In this document: positions 58,141-64,000 of the stretch, in pieces
Layout: each line of letters starts with the position of its first letter
Numbering within the stretch: position 1 is the stretch's first letter
Program-made: the position numbers and the translations under genes
Notes under the pieces: model-generated
The model's input: only the letters and a program-made list of their open reading frames with translations
Databases searched by the model: none
Told to the model about the DNA's origin: nothing
Assembly (NCBI GenBank): GCA_031399085.1
Contig: JANNOQ010000107.1
Location: 48,265-112,264, forward strand
Length of the DNA stretch: 64,000 bases
Origin: R-RK-3 sp031399085
GTDB lineage: Bacteria > Pseudomonadota > Alphaproteobacteria > Rhizobiales > Rhodomicrobiaceae
Reading direction: 5' to 3'

Positions 58141-58278
58141 CGAAACAATCGATCAAATGAAGCCAGTACTGCGGCGCCCGCCAGATCATTGCGCGCGAAC
58201 ACTCCCCCTCGGCATTCGGGCGCACGGGGAAGTTTTAAAATGCAGGTTTCTGCGCTGAAGCGCCCATTTAGCCGCCTG

Positions 58279-60309
58279 TCACCGCGCGGGGAACACAAAA
58301 CCTTCCACCGCAAAGCGTGAGCCAATTGTCGTTAAATGGGTGCGATCGAAATAAAGTAGTTCTCCCTCACGTTCAAAAAGGCACCCGGCAGACGAACAAA
58401 ATCGTCTTCGAAGATCAAGCCAATCGGCACCGTGTTCCAATGCCACCTGTTTAACAGCCGCTTCCATTCCAAGCTTATCTGGCTCAGTCATCGCCGAAAT
58501 ACCGCTGCTCGGAAACGGATGGTCTTCGGTCCACCACAACATTCGCGCGAGATATCCCCTAGCCGGAATGGCCTTCGCGTATTCAAGATGAGTTGGACTA
58601 AACTGCCAGCCTGGTACATCACCAACAAGTATAACTTGCTTGCCGGCTGCTCTCATCAGCGCGACTGATCCCCCCAAGGCAGTTCGGAAATTGTCTAAAC
58701 CCATATTACGGTAGCTATTCCAGAATCCCGCGATCATGATTGTTGAGATGTCTGGATTGTTTGCAATAGTCTGAAATACCTCGTTCATAAAATTGGTGCA
58801 CGACTTGCCAAAATTTGACATCGCGTCTGTATCTTTAGCGCCGGGAAAAGGCCCGCAGGACGATTTCGTTAGTATCCAGAACCCGAAGTTATTTTGGCTT
58901 GTCACATGGCGAAGACCCGGACCGAGAGCGGCGGCATGACTGTCACCGACGAGCGCGACGGTTGGACGGCCTTTTCTCTCGAGAACGCACTCAGGCGATT
59001 TATCGGGGGAACTTTCGGTAAACTTTGCAACGCAATCACCACGTCCGGCTTTCATTGTTGCGTCGATTTGATTCGCTTGCGCGGACAACCGTTGCGGCAC
59101 TCCCTCGCCAAATTTGATCGCGGCTGCAACCGCGAGCACCGCGGCTAGTGTCATTGCATAGGATGCTAATGCTTTTAAGGGTCGCGACCGTACTATCCTG
59201 AACGGTTGTTCTACATACCGCCAAGACAAAACCGCCAAACCGAAAGCCAAGCCGCCAGCAACGACCATTAGCCAGGTAGGGGGGTCGGCAACGGAAATAA
59301 CGCTGATGAAGCTCATCAGTGGCCAATGCCACAGATACCAGGAGTATGAAATCAGCCCAATGAAAACCATCGGCTTGGCGGATAGGAGCCAACGGTTGAC
59401 GAGGCTCCCTTCCGACCAAATGAGGGCAACAGTGCCGGCGACGGGCAGCAGCGCAAACAATCCCGGAAACGGTTCGACAGGATCGAGGAGAAAGATACTC
59501 GTCGCCAGGGCGACAAGGCCAAGCGCTCCCAATACTTGCCGCAGCCGCATGCTGCTAGAAATGTCCGGCCGCAAACGGTTCGTTCGCCAAACTTCGGATG
59601 CAGCCAATGTTGCGCCTGCGCCTAATTCCCAGGCTCGCGACGGCAGCAGATAGAAAGCGCTCGTTGGATATGCCGCCGTGCACCATACCGAGAAAACAAA
59701 AGATGCCGCTGTGATCAAAGCCAGAACCGGTAGCGTCTTCCCAGGCGCCAAGCGCGTCGTAGCAAGTATCAAAAAAGGAAAAAGAACATAAAACTGTTCC
59801 TCGACGCCAAGAGACCACGTCATCAACAGAGGCGACAGCCGAGAGTCTGGATCAAAGTAATCCTGGTGGCGCCAAAAGCTGAAGTTTGAGGTCCCCAACA
59901 GCGCAGACATTGACGTAGCACCGACTCCGCGATATTCGGCGGCGCTTAGAAAGAAAAATCCCGCGACACACGTTACGGCTACAACCAAGAGCAAAGCGGG
60001 AAGAATGCGGCGTGCGCGGCGAGCATAGAATTCGACGAAACGGAATTGACCTGACGCGACGCCGCGCAAGATGATGCCGCCTATCAAATAACCCGAGATC
60101 ACGAAAAAAATATCGACGCCTACGAACCCGGACCTAAAGGGAAACAGCCCGGCGTGGAACAGGACCACGGATGTGACGGCAATTGCGCGCAATCCGTCTA
60201 TATCCGGACGGTAGCGAGGTTTTTCTTCCTCCCTCGCATTGGCGGAGGGCGCGGAAGACACTGCCCGGGGAATCGCCGTTGGATGATGCAACATAAGGGG
60301 CTTCCGCAT
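58279..60309 (-). CDS. OafA/YrhL-type acyltransferase with C-terminal SGNH domain
   Basis: A 676-residue membrane protein. The N-terminal acyltransferase-3 domain (about 35-390, ten helices) has RPDIDGLRAIAVTSVVLFHAG with the catalytic His, GFVGVDIFFVISGYLIGG and RRARRILPAL. The C-terminal periplasmic SGNH domain has the nucleophile in ALVGDSHAAALG and the Asp-His pair in YFDRTHLTTIG. It O-acetylates surface polysaccharide or lipid. Base composition is less GC-rich than its neighbours, suggesting transfer. The start is uncertain (ATG 60309, 60294, or TTG 60336). Confidence 0.9.
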   Translation of the reverse strand: MRKPLMLHHPTAIPRAVSSAPSANAREEEKPRYRPDIDGLRAIAVTSVVLFHAGLFPFRSGFVGVDIFFVISGYLIGGIILRGVASGQFRFVEFYARRARRILPALLLVVAVTCVAGFFFLSAAEYRGVGATSMSALLGTSNFSFWRHQDYFDPDSRLSPLLMTWSLGVEEQFYVLFPFLILATTRLAPGKTLPVLALITAASFVFSVWCTAAYPTSAFYLLPSRAWELGAGATLAASEVWRTNRLRPDISSSMRLRQVLGALGLVALATSIFLLDPVEPFPGLFALLPVAGTVALIWSEGSLVNRWLLSAKPMVFIGLISYSWYLWHWPLMSFISVISVADPPTWLMVVAGGLAFGLAVLSWRYVEQPFRIVRSRPLKALASYAMTLAAVLAVAAAIKFGEGVPQRLSAQANQIDATMKAGRGDCVAKFTESSPDKSPECVLERKGRPTVALVGDSHAAALGPGLRHVTSQNNFGFWILTKSSCGPFPGAKDTDAMSNFGKSCTNFMNEVFQTIANNPDISTIMIAGFWNSYRNMGLDNFRTALGGSVALMRAAGKQVILVGDVPGWQFSPTHLEYAKAIPARGYLARMLWWTEDHPFPSSGISAMTEPDKLGMEAAVKQVALEHGADWLDLRRRFCSSAGCLFEREGELLYFDRTHLTTIGSRFAVEGFVFPAR

Positions 60310-60548
60310 AGGGCGCGGCAACGAACAACGGTTCAAAACGCTGGTTTAGTCATGATTTGAAATGCCAAGAATGCACATATCGCATTGCGATTTGGTCAAG
60401 CAGTTGCAAGAGGATAGCGTTCGTCCGGCGCATTCGCCGCGTTGCAGCATTGGTAATTAAGACCTCTTAGATTAGCATTCCGGGGAATGCAAATTGGTTT
60501 CAACGGATTGGTAAGCGACCGTGTGTTGGAGACTGGGCTTACTTCCGC

Positions 60549-61484
60549 TCACCCCTTAGGATAATCCAGCCCGATTTCCCGATACCGTTCGGGATCATCC
60601 CCCCATTTCTCCCGCACCTTGACGAACACGAATAAATGCACGGTCACGCCCAGCGCTTCCTGCAATTCCTTGCGCGAGGACATTGAAATGTTCTTGATCG
60701 TCGCCCCGCCAGCGCCAAGGACGATCTTTTTCTGGCTTTCCCGCTGGACATAAATTGTCTGCTCGATGCGGGCGGCGCCGCCCTTCAGCGTTTTCCAATC
60801 GGTCGTTTCGATCGTGGACTCGTATGGCAGTTCGTCATGCAAACGGTTGTAAAGCTTCTCGCGCGTCACCTCCGCCGCCCAGTGGCGTTGCGGCGCGTCG
60901 CTGATCTGGTCTTCCGGGTAAAGCCACGGTCCGGGCGGGACGATCGCGGCCAGATAGTCCTTCAAGTCGACGACGCCGTCGCCAGTCTCGGCAGAAATCA
61001 TGAAGGTCCGGTCGAAACGGCCATATTCGGAGCCTTTTTCGGCGAGCTTGAACAGCTTTGGCCGGTCGTCGCGCTCGATGCGATCCACCTTGTTGAGCAC
61101 CAAGGACACCGGCATCTTAAGCTGTTTGGAGCCTTCCAGGATTGCCTCGGCCTCCTCGTCGATGCCCTTGGCGGCGTCGACCATGAGCACGACAGCGTCC
61201 GCCTCGCGCGCGCCGCCCCAAGCCGCCTCTACCATGGCGCGGTCGAGCCGGCGCTTCGGGCGGAAAATGCCGGGCGTGTCGACCAGGATGATCTGGCTGG
61301 CGCCATGCAGGGCGATGCCGCGGATTTGCGCGCGGGTCGTTTGCACCTTATGCGAGACAATGGAGACCTTGACGCCGACCAGCGCGTTGGTGAGCGTGGA
61401 TTTGCCGGCATTGGGCGCGCCGATGACGCCGACGAAGCCGCAGCGCGTCTCGCTGGCTGGTTTGCTTACGCTGTCGGCACTCAT
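60549..61484 (-). CDS. era: GTPase Era
   Basis: A 311-residue ribosome-assembly GTPase that binds the 3' end of 16S rRNA. G1 GAPNAGKST, G3 DTPGIF, G4 NKVDRI and G5 SAETG are present, followed by the KH domain with AGGATIKNISMSSRKELQEAL. It overlaps rnc by ATGA. In many relatives recO follows era; here an acyltransferase does. Confidence 0.98.
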   Translation of the reverse strand: MSADSVSKPASETRCGFVGVIGAPNAGKSTLTNALVGVKVSIVSHKVQTTRAQIRGIALHGASQIILVDTPGIFRPKRRLDRAMVEAAWGGAREADAVVLMVDAAKGIDEEAEAILEGSKQLKMPVSLVLNKVDRIERDDRPKLFKLAEKGSEYGRFDRTFMISAETGDGVVDLKDYLAAIVPPGPWLYPEDQISDAPQRHWAAEVTREKLYNRLHDELPYESTIETTDWKTLKGGAARIEQTIYVQRESQKKIVLGAGGATIKNISMSSRKELQEALGVTVHLFVFVKVREKWGDDPERYREIGLDYPKG

Positions 61485-62185
61485 GGCGCCACGTCCCAAA
61501 CGCCTTCGCGCGTCAGCATCGCCGCCGCCGCTGCCTGTTCGGCCGCGCGGCGCGAAGCGCCTTTACCGGGCGCCGGCTCCAACCCTTCCACCCGAACCTC
61601 GTAAATGAAGTTCGGCGCGTGGTCCGGCCCAGAACTGGCAATTTTGACATAGCGCGGCAGTTTGGTCTCGCCCCGGCCCTGCACCCATTCCTGCAGCGCC
61701 GTCTTGGCGTCGAGCGGGACCATTTCGGCCTCGGCGGCTCGCGCCGCCCAAAATCTCACAATGACGGTCTTGACCGGCTCCCAGCCGCCATCGAGATAGA
61801 TCGCCCCAAGCAGCGCCTCGCAGCTATCGGCGAGGATGGTGCGTTTGCGCCGGCCGCCCGCCAGCGCCTCGCTGTCGCCAAGTTTAATATAGAGACCCAG
61901 CTCCAATTGCTCGGCCACGTCAGCGCAGGTTTCCTTACGCACCAGGCTGTTGAAGCGGCGGGCCAAATCCCCTTCGGCGGCGCTGGGGTAGGCGTGAAAC
62001 AAATGCTCGGCAACGGCAAGTCCCAGCACGCGGTCGCCGAGAAATTCGAGCCGCTCGTAATCGGCGACGCCTTTGTGGCCATAAGCGGCGCTGGCGTGGG
62101 TCAACGCCTCATTCAGTACCATTTTGTTACGGAACCGGTAGCCGACGCGCTCCTGGAGCTGTTTCAGGTCGGGGCGGGTCGCCAC
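61481..62185 (-). CDS. rnc: Ribonuclease III
   Basis: A double-strand-specific endoribonuclease of 234 residues that processes rRNA precursors. The signature YERLEFLGDRVLGL carries the catalytic acidic residues, and DSCEALLGAIYLDGG holds the second metal-binding Glu. The C-terminal dsRBD includes TALQEWVQGRGETKLPRYV and KGASRRAAEQAAAAAML. The start is GTG 62185, five bases after the lepB stop; another GTG at 62245 would overlap lepB by 55 bp. Confidence 0.97.
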   Translation of the reverse strand: MATRPDLKQLQERVGYRFRNKMVLNEALTHASAAYGHKGVADYERLEFLGDRVLGLAVAEHLFHAYPSAAEGDLARRFNSLVRKETCADVAEQLELGLYIKLGDSEALAGGRRKRTILADSCEALLGAIYLDGGWEPVKTVIVRFWAARAAEAEMVPLDAKTALQEWVQGRGETKLPRYVKIASSGPDHAPNFIYEVRVEGLEPAPGKGASRRAAEQAAAAAMLTREGVWDVAP

Positions 62186-62190
62186 GGAAA

Positions 62191-62985
62191 TCAGTCTATG
62201 AGATCGAGGAAGCGCGACCAGCGGATTTCGACCGGCCAGCGCCACGGCGCAAACAGGCTCGCGGCCTCATCCACAGAGAAGAAAATGATGTCGGCCCGGC
62301 CGATCAGGTTGTCATAGGGCACGAAGCCGACGCCTGAATAGGAGGCATAGCGGCTGTCGGTGGAGTTGTCGCGGTTGTCGCCCATCATGAAATAATGGCC
62401 TGCCGGCACTTCGAAAATGGCGGTATCGTCGCCATCGCCGCCGGCTGTGCAATCCAGCGTCTCGTAGCGCACGCCATTCGGCAGGGTCTCGACATAGCGC
62501 GGGACCTGGATGGTCTCCTGGCGGCGGGAATTGCACGTGGAGGCGGGGCCGCTGAAGTCGGCGATCCGCTCGCGTGGCACAGCGGTCCCGTTAATGTGCA
62601 GAATGCCGCGGATCATCTGGACGCGGTCTCCCGGCAGGCCGATGACACGCTTGATGTAATCTGTCTCATTGTCGCGTGGCAGCTTGAAGACGCTCACATC
62701 GCCGCGTTCGGGCTCCGAGCCGAGAATGCGGCCATCGAACAGATTCGGGCTCCAGGGCAGCGAATATTTGGTGTAGCCGTAGCTGAATTTGGACACGAAC
62801 AGATAATCCCCGATGAGCAAGGTCGGGATCATCGAGCCGGAGGGAATATTGAACGGCTGGTAGAGGAAAACGCGAACGATCAGCGCCAGAACCAGCGCGT
62901 GAAAGACGACGCGAAGCGTATCCAGCAGGCCGCCGCCTTCGGCGTCTTTGTCCTTCACATTCGCCTCGCTGCTCATCGAATCCAT
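62191..62985 (-). CDS. lepB: Signal peptidase I
   Basis: A 264-residue inner-membrane protease that removes Sec/Tat signal peptides. After an N-terminal membrane helix (about 22-40), the nucleophile Ser lies in NIPSGSMIPTLLIGDYLFVSKF, the general-base Lys in DYIKRVIGLPGD, and GHYFMMGDNRDNSTDSRY is box E. The insert with TCNSRRQETIQVPRYVETLPNGVRYETL is typical of rhizobial LepB. Start ATG 62985; ATG 62976 is an alternative. Confidence 0.97.
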   Translation of the reverse strand: MDSMSSEANVKDKDAEGGGLLDTLRVVFHALVLALIVRVFLYQPFNIPSGSMIPTLLIGDYLFVSKFSYGYTKYSLPWSPNLFDGRILGSEPERGDVSVFKLPRDNETDYIKRVIGLPGDRVQMIRGILHINGTAVPRERIADFSGPASTCNSRRQETIQVPRYVETLPNGVRYETLDCTAGGDGDDTAIFEVPAGHYFMMGDNRDNSTDSRYASYSGVGFVPYDNLIGRADIIFFSVDEAASLFAPWRWPVEIRWSRFLDLID

Positions 62986-63082
62986 TCCCGCTCTAAAACG
63001 CTCATCGGCATAATAGCACCCATAGTCAAAGGCAAATAAGCCTGCATTGACACGGGTGCAAATGAAAAGCGATGCGGCGGGC

Positions 63083-63481
63083 TTATTTCGGCACTGCCGA
63101 AATGATGACAATGGCCTGCGCCAGCGGAAAGTCATCTGAAAGGGACACATCGATCTTGCTGTCATACCCCTCGGGCGTCAATGCGGCGAGGCGTTTTGCT
63201 GCCCCGCCCGTCAATCGCATCGTCGGCTTGCCCGACGCTAAATTAAGAACGCCCATGTCGCGCCAGAACACGCCGCCGCTGAGGCCGGTGCCAAGTGCCT
63301 TGGCGCAGGCTTCCTTGGCGGCGAAACGTTTTGCGTAGGTCTCGGCGCGGTTCTTGCGGCGTTCGGCTTTCGCGCGCTCGATGTCGGTGAACACCCGCAT
63401 GAGAAAACGATCGCCATGCCGCTCCATCACCTTGGCGACGCGGCGAACGTCGGTGATGTCGGAGCCGAGACCTAAAATCAT
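63083..63481 (-). CDS. acpS: Holo-[acyl-carrier-protein] synthase
   Basis: A 132-residue phosphopantetheinyl transferase that activates ACP. MILGLGSDITDVRRV carries the Mg-binding Asp, and RFAAKEACAKALGTGLSGGVFWRDMGVLN holds the Glu-Lys pair. It overlaps pdxJ by ATGA, the standard alphaproteobacterial pdxJ-acpS-lepB order. Confidence 0.97.
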   Translation of the reverse strand: MILGLGSDITDVRRVAKVMERHGDRFLMRVFTDIERAKAERRKNRAETYAKRFAAKEACAKALGTGLSGGVFWRDMGVLNLASGKPTMRLTGGAAKRLAALTPEGYDSKIDVSLSDDFPLAQAIVIISAVPK

Positions 63482-64000
63482 ACGACAGCCTTGGCGCGGC
63501 CACGGTCCATCGCGGCGCGCATGACCTTGACGCTCGCAGCGAGACTCGTGAACACCGCCTCCCCGATGAGGAAATGCCCGATGTTGAGTTCGGCGATCTC
63601 GGGCAAGGACGAAATCGCTTCGGCACTGGCATAGTCGAGGCCGTGCCCGGCATGCACTTCAAGGCCGAGGCTCCTCGCCAGTTTCGCACCGTCGCGGATA
63701 CGCCGCCACTCGGCATCCGCCGCGGCCTTGTCCCCGTCGAACAGCGCGTGACACCAGGCGCCGGTGTGGATCTCGATGACCGGCGCGCGAAGCGCCGCCG
63801 CCGTCTCGATCTGCCTGGGATCGGCGGCGATGAACAACGACACCCGGATACCGGCGTCGCGCAGCGCCGCGATCCGGGGGCCCAGCTCGACGCGCCCGCC
63901 GGCGGCGTCGAGGCCGCCTTCGGTGGTCCGCTCGGCTCGGCGCTCGGGCACAAGGCACGCGGCATGCGGACGCGTCCGCACCGCGATGTCGATCATCTCC
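63478..64000 (-). CDS. pdxJ: Pyridoxine 5'-phosphate synthase, 5' end beyond the window
   Basis: The C-terminal part (about 173 residues) of PdxJ, which condenses 1-deoxyxylulose 5-phosphate with aminoacetone phosphate in vitamin B6 synthesis. MIDIAVRTRPHAACLVPERRAERTTEGGLD, RVSLFIAADPRQIE, VIEIHTGAWCHA, LEVHAGHGLDYASA and IAELNIGHFLIGEAVF are the later motifs of the TIM barrel. The N-terminal NIDHVATVR region is not present because the gene runs off the right edge. The visible ATG at 63996 is internal. Confidence 0.96.
   Translation of the reverse strand, partial: EMIDIAVRTRPHAACLVPERRAERTTEGGLDAAGGRVELGPRIAALRDAGIRVSLFIAADPRQIETAAALRAPVIEIHTGAWCHALFDGDKAAADAEWRRIRDGAKLARSLGLEVHAGHGLDYASAEAISSLPEIAELNIGHFLIGEAVFTSLAASVKVMRAAMDRGRAKAVV

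Overview
The window is GC-rich, densely packed DNA from an alphaproteobacterium, most likely of the order Hyphomicrobiales (Rhizobiales). The main grounds are the pdxJ-acpS-lepB-rnc-era block at the right edge, the adenosyltransferase / etfB / etfA / 3-hydroxybutyryl-CoA dehydrogenase block, an IalB-family protein, a DUF768 protein, an OlsB-like ornithine acyltransferase, and an RpiR-type regulator beside a two-domain IolC. The genus cannot be fixed from the sequence alone. No phage, insertion sequence, integrase, CRISPR array or rRNA gene was seen. There is one tRNA, tRNA-Ser(GCU).

Left part (0-11.7 kb) is catabolic and accessory. It holds a hotdog thioesterase, a flavin/PNPOx protein, a complete cobalt-type nitrile hydratase operon (alpha, beta, accessory protein), a three-gene operon (molybdenum sulfite-oxidase-like protein, FAD/NAD reductase, zinc-ribbon DUF6510 protein), and an exported pair (Tat-type intradiol dioxygenase and dienelactone-hydrolase-like protein). 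These are followed by a lower-GC pair (2OG-Fe(II) oxygenase and FkbM methyltransferase), a phosphatase, a TetR/SDR divergent pair and a Nudix hydrolase.

The 11.7-23.9 kb region looks like one regulon built around an RpiR/IolR-type regulator. To its left are iolC (kinase plus DUF2090) and iolB. To its right, divergent, is a branched-chain-amino-acid-type (HAAT) ABC transporter with a substrate-binding protein, two permeases, two normal ATPases and a third ATPase lacking the ABC signature region. After it come a 3-hydroxyisobutyrate-dehydrogenase-like enzyme and two SDR dehydrogenases. A GGAA-N6-TTCC dyad between the divergent arms and an AGAA-N6-TTCT dyad before iolC are candidate operators. 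No iolA, D, E or G is present, so the substrate may not be plain myo-inositol.

From 23.9 to 29.3 kb an HxlR regulator is divergent from a YcaC-like hydrolase, a Tat-exported YtcJ-like amidohydrolase with a Cys-rich tail, a DoxX protein, a DUF1275 protein and a MhqD-like esterase. From 29.6 to 42 kb are an acyl-CoA synthetase, a sigma/anti-sigma pair, a lone GmrSD-like (DUF262/DUF1524) nuclease, a VWA protein with a large low-complexity membrane protein, OlsB, Trm112 and an Ada-AlkA repair fusion.

The 42-54.2 kb region is mostly conserved housekeeping: a UbiH-type hydroxylase, tesB, carA, 3-hydroxybutyryl-CoA dehydrogenase, etfAB, rhomboid, adenosyltransferase, a PagL-like deacylase, small membrane proteins, rlmN, ialB, a SpoU methyltransferase and tRNA-Ser. 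An accessory block (54.4-60.3 kb) follows: a LysR/NmrA pair, a Tat nitroreductase with MarR and a 40-bp operator-like palindrome, and an OafA-type acyltransferase. The window ends in era-rnc-lepB-acpS-pdxJ, with pdxJ cut by the edge.
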